Source: Gammaproteobacteria bacterium
Lineage (GTDB): Bacteria > Pseudomonadota > Gammaproteobacteria > Pseudomonadales > JAUIET01
Assembly (NCBI GenBank): GCA_030431775.1
Contig: JAUIHW010000001.1
Location: forward strand, 196,900-260,899
Direction: 5' to 3'
Length of the DNA: 64,000 nucleotides
The notes under the pieces are model-generated. The model was not told where the DNA came from and did no database searches. It saw only the letters and a list, made by a program, of their open reading frames with translations. Below are positions 39,433 to 49,964 of this stretch, in pieces. Each line of letters begins with the position of its first letter. Position 1 is the stretch's first letter. The position numbers and the translations under genes were made by a program.

Positions 39433-40422
39433 ATGCCTAAAAACCCTTTTCGACCTTTCGAGCCAAACCGCGATTTCACCAGCTTACTCGGCGACTACAG
39501 CGGCAATGCGGTAAATGGCCTCGGCGAAGACGCCATTCGCCGGCCATCCATGGTTTGGTGGACACCCGACATGGATACCGCTGAATTCGGTGATGCCCAA
39601 AAATGGTTCTACCAGCAGGAACAGCCGGACGAAGAGATGCTGGAGTTACGCACGGCTCGCCATAAGATGGTGGCGGAACCATTGCCCGAGGTGGCTGCTA
39701 AAAAGGCTGAGCGGACTGCTGTGGAATGGACCCAGGCTTTAGTCCGCTTTGTGCAGGCCGGTGACTGTGAAATGACCGGGGTGACCCGCCTACGCCCTGA
39801 ATGGGTGTTTGACCATGAACACACCGAGCTGCCTACCGTGATTATGCTTGGCGTCCAGCACATTTATGAAGAGCTGGAGCATGTGCCGGATACCCGCGGC
39901 GGCAAAGACGTGACCCGTCAGTACCTGCGCGCAGCCGCCGTATCGAAAAAGGTGGCGGCCTGGATACGTGAGCAAGGCTGGCAGGCCGACGCCGTGACCG
40001 GCCCGATGACAGGCAAAATTCTGATGATACCGCCGGCCCTGGAATGCGGCTTTGGTGAATTGGGTAAACATGGCTCACTCATCAATCCCGAATTCGGCTC
40101 GGCATTCCGTCTGGGTGCGGTGTTGACGGACGCGCCGTTTGCCACAACACCAAAGCGGGAGTTCGGCATCGATGATTTCTGTAGCCGGTGCCGGGTGTGC
40201 GAAAACGCCTGCCCGCCGTTTGCGATTTCGCCGGAAAAACAAACCGTTAGAGGCGTGGAAAAATGGTATGTGGATTTTGACCGCTGCATCCCGTTTTTCG
40301 CGGAAACCTCTGGCTGCGCTATCTGTATTGCCGTGTGCCCCTGGTCACGCCCGGGAGTCGGACTCAATTTGGTGGAGAAACTGGCGCGCCGGGCGAAACG
40401 TAAAGCCGAGGACAGTTCCTAA
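39433..40422 (+). CDS. Reductive-dehalogenase-like 4Fe-4S protein
   Basis: 329 residues. The N-terminus (MVWWTPDMDTAEFGDAQKWF) and core (DAVTGPMTGKILMIPPALEC, GELGKHGSLINPEFGSAFRL) follow the corrinoid-binding domain of reductive dehalogenases and QueG. Near the end are two iron-sulfur motifs, FCSRCRVCENACPP and CAICIAVCPWSRP. No Tat signal or membrane partner is present, so this is a cytosolic short form, not a respiratory dehalogenase. A cobalamin-dependent reductase is inferred; the substrate is unknown. Confidence 0.72.
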   Translation: MPKNPFRPFEPNRDFTSLLGDYSGNAVNGLGEDAIRRPSMVWWTPDMDTAEFGDAQKWFYQQEQPDEEMLELRTARHKMVAEPLPEVAAKKAERTAVEWTQALVRFVQAGDCEMTGVTRLRPEWVFDHEHTELPTVIMLGVQHIYEELEHVPDTRGGKDVTRQYLRAAAVSKKVAAWIREQGWQADAVTGPMTGKILMIPPALECGFGELGKHGSLINPEFGSAFRLGAVLTDAPFATTPKREFGIDDFCSRCRVCENACPPFAISPEKQTVRGVEKWYVDFDRCIPFFAETSGCAICIAVCPWSRPGVGLNLVEKLARRAKRKAEDSS

Positions 40423-40426
40423 TTCG

Positions 40427-41224
40427 CTAACGGTCTTCGAAGACCGGTTCGCGCTTTTCAAAAAAAGCCTGTTGCGCTTCGCGGCAGTCGGCGGTCAATG
40501 CTGTGAGTGCCTGTTGCCGGTCTTCCAGAGCCATTGCCGCTTCCAGCCCCTGGGCATCAAGGTTCTGGTTGAGACCTTCTTTGGTCATGCGCAAGCCAAT
40601 CGGTGTGGTACGCAGCATGTCGTCGATCCAGGGCTGAGCCGCCGCTGGTAGCTGCTCATCCGCCACCACTTCGGCCACCAGACCATGTTGCAGCGCCTGC
40701 TTGGCGTAAATAAAGCGCCCCGTGTACATATACTGGGCCGCCCGTGACGCACCGATCATTCGTGGCAGAAAATAACTACAACCCATATCGCAGGCTGAGA
40801 ATCCGGCCTTGATGTAGGCGGCATTCATTTTGGCCGATTCTCCGGCAATGCGGATGTCGGACGCCAATACCAGGCTGAAGCCGCCACCGCAGGCGGCGCC
40901 CTGAACCAGACTGATGATTACCTGTGGACAGCTGCGCATAGCCCTATAGATATTACCAATGCGCTTTTGCATATTGTAAATAAGTTGTGCGGAGGCCTCG
41001 CCATCGAAGCCTTCGCCGGACAAGTCGGCTCCGGCACAAAAAGCCCGGCCCTGAGCTTTTAGTACGACCACTCTGATGTCCAGCCGGCTTGCTACCTGGG
41101 TAAAGTAGTCACGCAGCTCATCAACCAGGCCCATCGACAAAGTATTTAGCTGTTCTGGCCGGTTCAGAGTGACCCATTCCACCGCGTCTTTGCGCTCTAC
41201 AATAATTGTGTTGTATTCAGACAT
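40427..41224 (-). CDS. Enoyl-CoA hydratase/isomerase family protein
   Basis: 265-residue crotonase-fold protein. Oxyanion-hole regions: GRAFCAGADLSGEG near residue 60 and LVQGAACGGGFSLVLASDIR near residue 105. Then MNAAYIKAGFSACDMGCSYF, where the usual catalytic Glu of hydratases (PE-I/L) is not evident; an Asp sits in ACDMG. It may therefore be an isomerase or have another crotonase chemistry. Convergent with the Fe-S protein and 14 bp downstream of nth. Confidence 0.82.
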   Translation of the reverse strand: MSEYNTIIVERKDAVEWVTLNRPEQLNTLSMGLVDELRDYFTQVASRLDIRVVVLKAQGRAFCAGADLSGEGFDGEASAQLIYNMQKRIGNIYRAMRSCPQVIISLVQGAACGGGFSLVLASDIRIAGESAKMNAAYIKAGFSACDMGCSYFLPRMIGASRAAQYMYTGRFIYAKQALQHGLVAEVVADEQLPAAAQPWIDDMLRTTPIGLRMTKEGLNQNLDAQGLEAAMALEDRQQALTALTADCREAQQAFFEKREPVFEDR

Positions 41225-41238
41225 TTCGTTACATCCTG

Positions 41239-41871
41239 TTAGCTGGTTTTATCTTTGAACTCGCACAGGTCTTCGATCACGCAAGCAGCGCAGCGCGGTT
41301 TGCGTGCGACACAAATATAGCGTCCGTGCAGAATCAACCAATGATGCGCATCTTTTTTAAACTCGTCGTCCACAAACTTCAGCAGTTTCCGTTCCACCTC
41401 ATTCACGTTTTTGCCCGGCGCGAGCTTGGTACGATTGGAAACACGATATATGTGGGTATCGACAGCGATGGTGGGTTCTCCGAATGCCGTGTTCAGAATA
41501 ACGTTTGCAGTTTTCCGACCAACGCCGGGCAGTGCTTCCAGTGCCGCACGGTCCTGTGGTACCTCGCCATTGTGCTGCTCCAGTAGCATTTCACACATGG
41601 CAATCAGGTTTTTGGCTTTATTGTTAAACAGCCCAATGGTCTTAATGTACTCTCTGACGCCGTCTACTCCAAGTGCGAGTATCTGTTTTGGCGTGTTGGC
41701 GCGTTTGAATAACTTGTCGGTTGCTTTGTTTACGCTGACATCGGTTGCCTGGGCCGACAAGGCAACAGCAACCAGCAACTCGAACGGCGATGTCCAATGT
41801 AACTCGGTCTGAGGATTGGGGTTTTCTGCGCGCAGGCGCTCGAATATTTGCCGACGTTTGGCGGGGTTCAT
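41239..41871 (-). CDS. nth: Endonuclease III
   Basis: 210-residue DNA glycosylase/AP-lyase for oxidised pyrimidines. The helix-hairpin-helix LEALPGVGRKTANVILNTAF contains the catalytic Lys, AVDTHIYRVSNR the catalytic Asp. The C-terminal [4Fe-4S] ligands are C-x6-C-x2-C-x5-C in CVARKPRCAACVIEDLC. The start ATG shares a base with the rsxE stop, matching the rsxABCDGE-nth order of E. coli. Confidence 0.95.
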   Translation of the reverse strand: MNPAKRRQIFERLRAENPNPQTELHWTSPFELLVAVALSAQATDVSVNKATDKLFKRANTPKQILALGVDGVREYIKTIGLFNNKAKNLIAMCEMLLEQHNGEVPQDRAALEALPGVGRKTANVILNTAFGEPTIAVDTHIYRVSNRTKLAPGKNVNEVERKLLKFVDDEFKKDAHHWLILHGRYICVARKPRCAACVIEDLCEFKDKTS

Positions 41872-42587
41872 CAGCGGATGGTGCCGGTTACCCGCACCCG
41901 TTTACTGCCGGAAACCGGCTTAGTCTTGCGGGCCTCTTCGCGGGCTTTGATGCGCGCATCAATGATGTTTTTCAGGGCAATCAGCAGGCCGGCGAACAAA
42001 AATGCGCCGGGTGGTACAACCGCGACGATAAAACCCGGGTAATCGGCAAACACGGTGACTTTCCAGTGCTCTGCACCGGCACCGAATAACAGATGCATGT
42101 CAGCAAACAAGGCGCCGGTGCCAGCCAGTTCGCGCATGGCGCCCAGTAATACCAGCACCAACGCAAAACCCAGGCCCATAATAAAACCGTCGTACATTGA
42201 AGGTAACAACGGGTTTTTCGATGCAAACGCATCCGCCCGGCCCAGAATAGCGCAGTTGGTGACAATCAGCGGAATAAAAATACCCAGAATTTGGTACAGC
42301 TCATAAGCGTAGGCCTGCATCAGCAAGCTGATACAGGTGGTAAAGGATGCGATGATCATGACAAACGCGGGTAAGCGAACCGCGTCGGCGACAACATTGC
42401 GGATCAGTGATACCGCCGTGTTAGAACAGATCAGTACAAAAATAGTGGCCAGGCCCAGCCCCAGTGCATTGACCACCGTGCCGCTGACGGCCAGTAACGG
42501 ACACAGACCAAGCAGCTGCACCAGTGCAGCGTTGTTTTTCCATAGCCCGTTGACGCTGAGCTCCGCATAGCCAGGCGAATTACTCAT
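41871..42587 (-). CDS. rsxE: Electron transport complex subunit RsxE (RnfE)
   Basis: 238-residue membrane subunit of the Rsx/Rnf ferredoxin:NAD oxidoreductase-like complex. Seen: [19 protein letters not shown] near the start and [19 protein letters not shown], both hallmarks of RnfA/RnfE paralogs with the conserved membrane Cys residues. The C-terminus is a basic cytosolic tail ([13 protein letters not shown]). Overlaps rsxG by 8 bp. Confidence 0.94.
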   Translation of the reverse strand: MSNSPGYAELSVNGLWKNNAALVQLLGLCPLLAVSGTVVNALGLGLATIFVLICSNTAVSLIRNVVADAVRLPAFVMIIASFTTCISLLMQAYAYELYQILGIFIPLIVTNCAILGRADAFASKNPLLPSMYDGFIMGLGFALVLVLLGAMRELAGTGALFADMHLLFGAGAEHWKVTVFADYPGFIVAVVPPGAFLFAGLLIALKNIIDARIKAREEARKTKPVSGSKRVRVTGTIR

Positions 42588-43227
42588 TGTTTGCCTCCGA
42601 TGCCAACTCCGTACCTGGGTTCAACAGCTGTTGCCGGTTTTCACTGAAATACTGCAGGGCATTGTAAACGGCTTGAACGACCGCACGAGGTGTGATGGTT
42701 GCACCGGTGAACTGGTCGAATTCGCCGCCGTCCTTTTTGACGGCCCAACCCTCGGCTGTGGGCGAGCCTAGCGAACGGCCGTTAAACCCGGTGACCCATG
42801 AGGATTTCTTCAGGTCAATCTTGTCCCCCAGGCCAGGTGTTTCATTGTGCTGAATAACCCGAACACCGGCAATACTGCCGTTACTGTTAATGCCCACAAG
42901 CAGCTCTATTTTGCCGCTGTAACCATCCGGCGCCACCGCTGGCAGGATGACCGCAACCGGCTCACCGCCCTGAGTAGCAAGAAAGCTCAGCTTGGGGGCG
43001 CCGAGGTGCAGCAGATCCTGGTCTTCGACCGGGGATGCCAGGTCGAGCATTTGGTTGTCATGGCGCTCGCGGGGCACAATCTCCAACAGCGCTTTTTCAC
43101 GGGCAATTCGTACCTGTTCGGCAATTCGATCCTTGGTGTTCAGCTGAGTGCCGGCGATCAATGCCGTGGTAAGCATGGCAAACACGCCGAGAAAAGCCGC
43201 GTTGCGAATAATAGCCTGGGGAATCAT
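42580..43227 (-). CDS. rsxG: Electron transport complex subunit RsxG (RnfG)
   Basis: 215 residues, one N-terminal membrane helix and a periplasmic FMN-binding domain. The covalent flavin attachment site is the second Thr of [12 protein letters not shown] near residue 175 (S/T-G-A-T). [20 protein letters not shown] is the other family landmark. ATGA overlap with rsxD indicates translational coupling. Confidence 0.94.
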   Translation of the reverse strand: MIPQAIIRNAAFLGVFAMLTTALIAGTQLNTKDRIAEQVRIAREKALLEIVPRERHDNQMLDLASPVEDQDLLHLGAPKLSFLATQGGEPVAVILPAVAPDGYSGKIELLVGINSNGSIAGVRVIQHNETPGLGDKIDLKKSSWVTGFNGRSLGSPTAEGWAVKKDGGEFDQFTGATITPRAVVQAVYNALQYFSENRQQLLNPGTELASEANNE

Positions 43228-44270
43228 CGCTCAGACTCCCGAGCATGCCCGTAGGTGCGGGGCAGGGTGTAATGGTCAATCAGTGGTGCGGCGAAGTTCA
43301 TCAGCAACACGGCGAACGCGATTGCATCAGGGTAGTTGCCGAAGCTGCGAATCAAAAACACCAGTACGCCAACGCCGGCGCCGTAGTACAGCCGACCTTT
43401 ATTACTGACCGCCGAGCTGACCGGGTCGGTGACGATAAAGAACGCGCCAAGCATGGTGGCCCCACTGAACCAATGAAAGAACGGTGACCCCAGACTTTGT
43501 GAACTTCCACCGTCATAAAAAAGCAGGGCCATTACGCCGAGGCTGGCCAGCATGGCAAGCGGCGCGTGCCAGGTAAAAATGCGCTTGCGCAACAAGTAAA
43601 CACCACCCAGCAGAAACGCCATGTTAACCCATTCCCAGCCATAGCCACCCAACCAGCCAAACTGGGGCACATTCGCCCACAGTTCCTCGGTCATCAGGGC
43701 ATTGTTTTGCTTGAAAACTTCCAGCGGGGTGGCCATTGTGAAAGCGTCTACCGGTTCGCTGCTCAGAAAGGAAAAGTTGGCCAGCAGGGCGCTGAGCGGG
43801 CCGAGTGTGTCCGGTTGATCGGCTACGCTGCCAATCGGGGCGGCCCATTGAGTCATTTCAACCGGAAAGGAAATAAGTAATACCACATAGCCGACCATGG
43901 CCGGGTTGAACGGGTTATACCCCATGCCGCCATACAGGTGTTTTGCTACCAGAATGGAAAAGCCGACCCCAACCACCAGCAGCCACCAGGGCGCATAAGG
44001 TGGCAGCGCAATTGCCAGCAACACCGCCGTTACCATTGCGCTGCAATCTTTTAAGTAGAACATGGCCGGGCGCCCGCGTAAATGCATTACTCCCGCTTCC
44101 ATGGCCGCGGCCAGCAGGCAGGCCCACAGAATATTGATGACCGTACCCCAGCCGAACAGGTAGGTCAGCGTGGCTATGCCGGGCAGCGTGGCCAGCAGCA
44201 CATGGCGCATAACGCTGCCGGTATCGCCTGCTCTCGTCAGATGTGGTGAAGTGACTTGATGCAAGCTCAT
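43224..44270 (-). CDS. rsxD: Electron transport complex subunit RsxD (RnfD)
   Basis: 348-residue multi-pass subunit. It begins with SPHLTRAGDTGSVMRHVLLA and contains LYGGMGYNPFNPAMVGYVVL. The flavinylation motif is FSGATMLGAFFIVTDPVSSA, again S/T-G-A-T with covalent FMN on the Thr. Overlaps rsxC by four bases (ATGA). Confidence 0.94.
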   Translation of the reverse strand: MSLHQVTSPHLTRAGDTGSVMRHVLLATLPGIATLTYLFGWGTVINILWACLLAAAMEAGVMHLRGRPAMFYLKDCSAMVTAVLLAIALPPYAPWWLLVVGVGFSILVAKHLYGGMGYNPFNPAMVGYVVLLISFPVEMTQWAAPIGSVADQPDTLGPLSALLANFSFLSSEPVDAFTMATPLEVFKQNNALMTEELWANVPQFGWLGGYGWEWVNMAFLLGGVYLLRKRIFTWHAPLAMLASLGVMALLFYDGGSSQSLGSPFFHWFSGATMLGAFFIVTDPVSSAVSNKGRLYYGAGVGVLVFLIRSFGNYPDAIAFAVLLMNFAAPLIDHYTLPRTYGHARESER

Positions 44271-45823
44271 GAGGGGCTGTCCTTGCTGCCGGCGGCGGTC
44301 GCCTTTTTCGCTTTGACCCGCTCAACAGCCGCATTGACCTCTGCCTGCTTACCTTCGCCCGCCTTGGCAGCACGTGCTTCAGCGGCTTTCTTGCGAGCTG
44401 CTTTTTTCTCGGCGCGTTCCTTTTCAGCGGCTTCCAGTCGCTGCAGCCTGAATTCAAAGCGTTCGCGCGATTGTTCCGCCTTGCGATGCTCGTCTGCCCG
44501 CTGGCGCAGTTCGGCCTTGGAGGCCCGGTAGTATTGAACTAACGGTATATTGCTGGGGCAAACATAAGAGCAGGCCCCGCATTCGATGCAGTCCTTTATA
44601 TTGTGCTTCTCCAGCTGCTCGTAATCTCGCGAGCGAGCATACCAGTACAGCTGCTGGGGCAGCAGTGAAGCCGGGCAGGCTTCAGCGCACATGCCACAGC
44701 GAATACAGGCCTGTGCGATTGGCTGCTCGGGCAATTCCTGAGCGCTGGGTGCCAGGATGCAATTGGTGGTTTTGACCACCGGCACCGCTGGGTCGGTAAC
44801 AGCGAAGCCCATCATTGGGCCACCCATGATCAGCCGTTCAGCTTTTCCGGGTTGCCAGCCACATTGGCTTAACAGGTAGCTGAACGGTGTTCCTAACAAT
44901 ACTTCCAGATTGCGTTGGGTTTGCAATGCGTCCCCGGTGAGAGTGGTAATTCGGGACAATAGGGGTTCACCATCAATAATGGCGCGCTTGATTGCGTGCA
45001 CAGTACCCACGTTTTGGCAGACGATACCGATATCCGCCGGCAGGCCACCACTGGGCACCTGCTCGCCGGTCAAAATTTCGATGAGCTGTTTCTCCCCGCC
45101 CGACGGGTATTTGGTGGGAAATACCACTATCTCATAAGGGCGGTCCTGCATGGCGCCCTGCAAAGCCTGAATGGCTTGTGGTTTATTGTCTTCGATACCA
45201 ATGAGTATGCGAGCGGGCTGCAGAATATGTGTCAGTACGTCGACGCCTTGCAGAACGTCGGCGCTGCGTTCTCGCAGCAGACTGTCATCCGCGGTGATGT
45301 AGGGCTCGCATTCGGTGGCATTGATGATTAATGTTGTGATTTTAGCTCGTGGGCTGAGTTTGACGGCGGAAGGGAAGCCGGCCCCGCCCATACCGGCTAT
45401 CCCGGCATCCCGAATACGCTGGACCAGTTCAGAAGGTTCGCATTGCCGATAGTCTTCTACAGCTTGCCGCTCAGCCCACTGATCTTTACCGTCGCAGTCG
45501 ATCACAATACAGGTCGCGCTCATTCCAGAGGCGTGCGCAATAGGCCGATCTTCGATCGCGCTCACCGTACCTGATGTGGGGGCGTGCAGAGGTACGCTGA
45601 CAAAGCCACTGGCTTCAGCAATGCACTGGCCTTTCAGTACCGCATCGCCAGCGTTAACGATCGGCTCGGGTGGAGCGCCGAGCGTTTGCGCGAGTGGTAA
45701 AACCAGCTGCTCCGGTACGCCCGCAACCGCAATGGGGTGATGTAGGCTCTGCTCTTTGTTCTCCGGCGGGTGAACTCCGCCGTGAAATCCCCAGATTCGG
45801 GTGGGTCTTTGCTGCGCATTCAT
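44267..45823 (-). CDS. rsxC: Electron transport complex subunit RsxC (RnfC)
   Basis: 518 residues, shorter than E. coli RsxC because the long Ala/Lys-rich tail is only about 80 residues. Seen: [15 protein letters not shown] at the start, a FMN/NADH-binding core ([34 protein letters not shown]), and two [4Fe-4S] motifs [12 protein letters not shown] and [16 protein letters not shown]. Overlaps rsxB by ATGA. Confidence 0.94.
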   Translation of the reverse strand: MNAQQRPTRIWGFHGGVHPPENKEQSLHHPIAVAGVPEQLVLPLAQTLGAPPEPIVNAGDAVLKGQCIAEASGFVSVPLHAPTSGTVSAIEDRPIAHASGMSATCIVIDCDGKDQWAERQAVEDYRQCEPSELVQRIRDAGIAGMGGAGFPSAVKLSPRAKITTLIINATECEPYITADDSLLRERSADVLQGVDVLTHILQPARILIGIEDNKPQAIQALQGAMQDRPYEIVVFPTKYPSGGEKQLIEILTGEQVPSGGLPADIGIVCQNVGTVHAIKRAIIDGEPLLSRITTLTGDALQTQRNLEVLLGTPFSYLLSQCGWQPGKAERLIMGGPMMGFAVTDPAVPVVKTTNCILAPSAQELPEQPIAQACIRCGMCAEACPASLLPQQLYWYARSRDYEQLEKHNIKDCIECGACSYVCPSNIPLVQYYRASKAELRQRADEHRKAEQSRERFEFRLQRLEAAEKERAEKKAARKKAAEARAAKAGEGKQAEVNAAVERVKAKKATAAGSKDSPS

Positions 45824-46434
45824 GCCGCCCGGCCCTCGTCATCGTCCCAGCGATCACTGGCAATCACCAGTTGCTCGGCGGGTTTGGGCAACTCCCAGCC
45901 CCAATTCCCAAGGGTAAGCTCAACCGGAATCATATCGATGCAATCGACCGGGCAGGGCTCTACGCAGAGGTCACAGCCGGTGCACTCATCAGCGATTACC
46001 GTGTGCATTTGCTTGGCCGCACCGAGAATCGCATCCACCGGACAAGCCTGAATACACTTCGTACAGCCGATGCATTCCGGCTCGCGTATATAGGCGACCT
46101 TACGCACATTTTCCTCGCCATGCTCTTCGTCGAGCGGAATGGCTTCCACGTCTAACAGATCCGCGAGGGCCTGAATGCCAGCTTCGCCACCCGGTGGACA
46201 TTTGTTGATGGCTTCGCCGTTGGCGATGGCTTCCGCGTAGGGTTTGCAGCCCGGGAAGCCACATTGGCCACACTGGGTTTGTGGAAGTATGTCATTGATC
46301 TGGTCAACGATCGGGTTCCCTTCCACTTTGAATTTGATCGATGCGAAACCCAGCAGCCCGCCAAAAATACCGCACATCGCCAGCAAGGCAATGACCGCCG
46401 ACCAGAAAGGGTATTGTGCAGCAAGCTCCAGCAT
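45820..46434 (-). CDS. rsxB: Electron transport complex subunit RsxB (RnfB)
   Basis: 204 residues: an N-terminal membrane helix, a four-Cys cluster ([19 protein letters not shown] plus a later C in INKCPPGG) and two ferredoxin-type [4Fe-4S] motifs ([16 protein letters not shown] and [16 protein letters not shown]). It is the electron entry subunit. Separated from rsxA by two bases. Confidence 0.95.
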   Translation of the reverse strand: MLELAAQYPFWSAVIALLAMCGIFGGLLGFASIKFKVEGNPIVDQINDILPQTQCGQCGFPGCKPYAEAIANGEAINKCPPGGEAGIQALADLLDVEAIPLDEEHGEENVRKVAYIREPECIGCTKCIQACPVDAILGAAKQMHTVIADECTGCDLCVEPCPVDCIDMIPVELTLGNWGWELPKPAEQLVIASDRWDDDEGRAA

Positions 46435-46436
46435 AC

Positions 46437-47009
46437 CTAAACCAGTCCCGCAAAGCCCATAAAAGCCAGGCTCATCAGGCCCGCTGTGATCATGCCAATG
46501 GATGCACCCTGGAAGGGCGCGGGAACATCCGCCACATTCAACCGTTCGCGCATGGCCGCGAAAAGAATCAACACCATGGAAAAGCCAACCGCAGCGCCGA
46601 AACCGTACAGCAGCGATTGCAGAAATTCGTGTTGCTTATTGATGTTGAGCAGGGCGACACCGAGCACTGCACAGTTGGTTGTAATTAATGGCAGGAAGAC
46701 ACCGAGCACACGATGCAATAGCGGGCTGGACTTGTGCACAACCATTTCAGTGAATTGCACCACCACGGCGATGACCACAATGAACGCAATGATGTTCAGA
46801 TATTCCAAGCTGAGCGGCTGCAGAATGTAGCGAAAAGTCAGATAGCTGACGGCCGAAGACAGGGTCAGGACAAAGATGGTGGCCGCGGACATGCCGATCG
46901 CAGTTTCCAGTTTATTGGAAACACCCATGAACGGACACAGGCCGAGAAACTGCACCAGCACAAAATTGTTAACCAGGATCGCGCCAATCAACAGGCTGAA
47001 GTACTCCAT
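46437..47009 (-). CDS. rsxA: Electron transport complex subunit RsxA (RnfA)
   Basis: 190-residue membrane subunit. [20 protein letters not shown] is diagnostic, with [19 protein letters not shown] the second half-motif. ATG 47009 overlaps the metG stop (TGATG). A TTG one codon upstream is the only alternative. The Rsx complex pumps electrons to keep SoxR reduced in E. coli, or drives ferredoxin reduction in Rnf systems. Confidence 0.95.
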   Translation of the reverse strand: MEYFSLLIGAILVNNFVLVQFLGLCPFMGVSNKLETAIGMSAATIFVLTLSSAVSYLTFRYILQPLSLEYLNIIAFIVVIAVVVQFTEMVVHKSSPLLHRVLGVFLPLITTNCAVLGVALLNINKQHEFLQSLLYGFGAAVGFSMVLILFAAMRERLNVADVPAPFQGASIGMITAGLMSLAFMGFAGLV

Positions 47010-49030
47010 CAACTCACCTGCATCCCAGGACTGGCCCCTGGCGTTTCCACCAGAAAGATACCGCCGTCTTCGCCTGACGCCGCCAGCACCATGCCTTCAG
47101 ACACGCCAAAGCGCATTTTCCTGGGTTTTAGGTTGGCCACAAGCACCACCAGCCGATCGGTCAGCGCTTCCGGTGCATAGGCGCTGCGAATACCCGAGAA
47201 TACCGTGCGCTCGTGGTCACCCACATCCAGTCGTAACTGTAGTAATTTGTCGGCGCCTTCCACATATTCGGCGCTGATCACTCTGGCCACTCTGAGGTCA
47301 ACTTTGAAGAAGTCATCGATGCTGATCTCTGAATCATCATTCACGGCCTTGCTCTCCTCATGCTGCACTGTGGATTGTTCCTTGGATGCCTCAATCATAG
47401 CGTCAACCTGGGCTTGCTCAATGCGTTGAATCAATGGTTTGAACTTGGCAATTTCATGGCTGCCGAGACTTTCGTTACCATCCGGCCAGCCAAGTTCCAG
47501 CTGCAGAAATTCTTCGGCTTTTGCTGCAGTCACCGGTAAGACCGGTTTCAGGTAGGCCATCAGGTAATAAAACAGCACAATGCCGACTGAGCATACTTCA
47601 TGAACTCTGGGCAGGTTGTCCGGGCCGCGGGCGAGTTCCCAAGGTTTGTGCTGGTCGATGTACTGGTTGGCGCGGTCCGCCAGCTTCATGATTGTGCGAA
47701 TAGCCTTGCTGTATTCGCGTTGTTCATACAGCTGGGCAATAGTGCCGGCCTCCTGCGCGAAAGCCTGCACCAGATCAGCCTCGCTGTGTTCGTCGATCAG
47801 GCGCCCGGCAAAGCGCTTATTGATAAAACCTGCACAGCGGCTGGCGATATTCACCACTTTGCCGACCAGGTCGGAGTTGACGCGTTGAATGAAATCGGTC
47901 AGATTCAGATCCAGGTCGTCGACGCCGGCACCCAGTTTGGCGGCAAAATAATAGCGCAGGTAATCTGCTTCCAAGTGCTGCAGATAAGTTTCGGCCTTGA
48001 TGAAAGTGCCGCGCGACTTCGACATTTTGGTGCCGTTAACCGTCAGAAAGCCATGCGCGAAAACCGCCGATGGCAGCCTGAATCCGGCCGCATGCAGCAG
48101 GGCAGGCCAGAAGAGACAATGGAAGTTGATGATATCCTTGCCAATGAAGTGGTAGACCTCTGCGGCCGAATCAGCGCCCCAGTAATCATCAAAGTTTCCG
48201 CCAGTACGCTCCAGTAAGTTTGCCAGGCTGCCCATGTAGCCAATAGGTGCATCCAGCCACACATAAAAGTACTTTCCCGGAGCGTCCGGAATTTCGAAGC
48301 CGAAGTAGGGAGCGTCGCGGCTGATATCCCATTCCTGTAAACCGCTGTCCAACCACTCGCTCAGTTTGTTGGCGATTTGCTCTTGCAAGCGGCCGCTGCG
48401 AGTCCATTCTTTCAATAGAGTGGTGAATTCCGCAAGCCGGAAAAAATAGTGCTCGGATTCGCGTTCCACCGGTGTGGCACCTGACAACACCGACACCGCA
48501 TCGAGCAATTCTGTTGGGCTGTAGGTGGCGCCACAGGCTTCGCAATTGTCACCGTATTGGTCGTCGGTATTGCACTTCGGGCAGCGGCCTTTGATGTAGC
48601 GGTCTGACAGGAAGAGATTTTTTTCCGGGTCAAAGGCTTGCACAATTGCCCGCTGGCTGATGTACCCGCCGTCACGCGCCCGCTTGTAGATCAGCTCGGC
48701 GTAATGCCGGGTTTCCTCGCTGTGAGTGGTGTAGTAGTTGTCATGCTCGATGGCGAAGCCCTGCAGGTCGCGCTCGTGCTCTTTTTTGACTTTGGCGATT
48801 AATTGCTCAGGTGTCAGGCCAAGCTCTTCCGCGCGCAGCATGATCGGCGTACCGTGAGCGTCGTCTGCACAGACGTAAACACAGCGGTGGCCACGCTGTT
48901 TCTGAAAGCGTACCCAGATATCAGTCTGGATGTGTTCCAGCAAGTGGCCAAGGTGTAATGGGCCATTGGCATACGGTAGGGCACTGGTCACCAGTATTGT
49001 GCGCGGATTAACAGTGTTTTCAGAACTCAT
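47009..49030 (-). CDS. metG: Methionyl-tRNA synthetase
   Basis: 673 residues, the long dimeric form. [19 protein letters not shown] carries the HIGH-type motif. A zinc-binding insertion follows ([19 protein letters not shown]), then [13 protein letters not shown] (KMSKS). The C-terminal 110 residues form a tRNA-binding EMAP-like domain ([20 protein letters not shown]). ATG 49030 ([10 protein letters not shown]) is chosen over a TTG at 49054. Divergent from apbC and directly upstream of rsxA. Confidence 0.96.
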   Translation of the reverse strand: MSSENTVNPRTILVTSALPYANGPLHLGHLLEHIQTDIWVRFQKQRGHRCVYVCADDAHGTPIMLRAEELGLTPEQLIAKVKKEHERDLQGFAIEHDNYYTTHSEETRHYAELIYKRARDGGYISQRAIVQAFDPEKNLFLSDRYIKGRCPKCNTDDQYGDNCEACGATYSPTELLDAVSVLSGATPVERESEHYFFRLAEFTTLLKEWTRSGRLQEQIANKLSEWLDSGLQEWDISRDAPYFGFEIPDAPGKYFYVWLDAPIGYMGSLANLLERTGGNFDDYWGADSAAEVYHFIGKDIINFHCLFWPALLHAAGFRLPSAVFAHGFLTVNGTKMSKSRGTFIKAETYLQHLEADYLRYYFAAKLGAGVDDLDLNLTDFIQRVNSDLVGKVVNIASRCAGFINKRFAGRLIDEHSEADLVQAFAQEAGTIAQLYEQREYSKAIRTIMKLADRANQYIDQHKPWELARGPDNLPRVHEVCSVGIVLFYYLMAYLKPVLPVTAAKAEEFLQLELGWPDGNESLGSHEIAKFKPLIQRIEQAQVDAMIEASKEQSTVQHEESKAVNDDSEISIDDFFKVDLRVARVISAEYVEGADKLLQLRLDVGDHERTVFSGIRSAYAPEALTDRLVVLVANLKPRKMRFGVSEGMVLAASGEDGGIFLVETPGASPGMQVS

Positions 49031-49116
49031 TCGGGGGCCGTATGTCTGGTACAATCATGGACGAAACAAACCCGCTACTATAGCGGTTTTCAGCATTTTA
49101 GGCGAGGAAAGAGCGC

Positions 49117-49947
49117 GTGGCAGGATTGCAGTCAGTTAAACATATTGTGGCGGTCGCATCGGGTAAGGGTGGCGTGGGTAAGTCCACAACCGCTGTTAAT
49201 CTGGCGGCAGCTCTGGCAGCGCAGGGGGTGAAAGCCGGCCTTCTGGATGCGGATATTTACGGGCCGAGCCAGCAGCTCATGCTGGGCCTGGCACAGGGTA
49301 CCCGTCCGGAGGTCCGTACCATCGGCGAGCAGCAGTTTTTTGTGCCCGTGGAAGCCTGCGGCCTGGTGGCCATGTCAATGGCTTTTCTCGTCACCGAACA
49401 AACACCTATGGTATGGCGCGGGCCCATGGCCAGTGGCGCGCTGCAGCAGATGTTGCTGCAAACCGACTGGGGTGAGCTTGATGTGCTGATTATTGATATG
49501 CCACCGGGCACCGGCGATATTCAGCTCACTCTGTCGCAGAAGGTTGCGCTTGCCGGCGCGGTGATTGTGACCACGCCACAGAACATTGCGCTGCTGGATG
49601 CAGTCAAGGGCATTGAGATGTTCAGCAAGGTCAATGTGCCGGTGTTGGGCATCGTTGAAAACATGGCGACCCATATCTGCGGTCACTGTGGTGAAGAAGA
49701 GTTTATTTTCGGAACCGGCGGTGGCGAGCAGATTGCCGAGCAATACCAAACCCGGGTGCTTGCATCGTTGCCGCTGGACAAAAATCTTCGGGAAAATACC
49801 GACGCCGGCAAGCCGGCCGTGATTGCTGATTCGCAAGGCCCGATAGCGGCCCGATATCGTGAGTTGGCGGATGCGCTGATGGAGCAGCTCGGGCAGAGTG
49901 ACTCGCCAGTCAAGCAGTTTCCAACCATTGAAATCAGCAACGACTGA
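49117..49947 (+). CDS. apbC: Iron-sulfur cluster carrier ApbC/Mrp
   Basis: 276-residue P-loop ATPase carrying [4Fe-4S] clusters to apoproteins. Walker A is VAVASGKGGVGKSTTAVNLA. Also DADIYGPSQQ and the cluster-binding C-x2-C in THICGHCGEEEFIFG near residue 190. It starts at GTG 49117 with a GAGGAAAGAG ribosome site and lacks the N-terminal DUF59 domain of longer Mrp forms. Divergent from metG, a usual arrangement in this group. Confidence 0.93.
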   Translation: MAGLQSVKHIVAVASGKGGVGKSTTAVNLAAALAAQGVKAGLLDADIYGPSQQLMLGLAQGTRPEVRTIGEQQFFVPVEACGLVAMSMAFLVTEQTPMVWRGPMASGALQQMLLQTDWGELDVLIIDMPPGTGDIQLTLSQKVALAGAVIVTTPQNIALLDAVKGIEMFSKVNVPVLGIVENMATHICGHCGEEEFIFGTGGGEQIAEQYQTRVLASLPLDKNLRENTDAGKPAVIADSQGPIAARYRELADALMEQLGQSDSPVKQFPTIEISND

Positions 49948-49964
49948 CAATCAGGGATTAGCCG

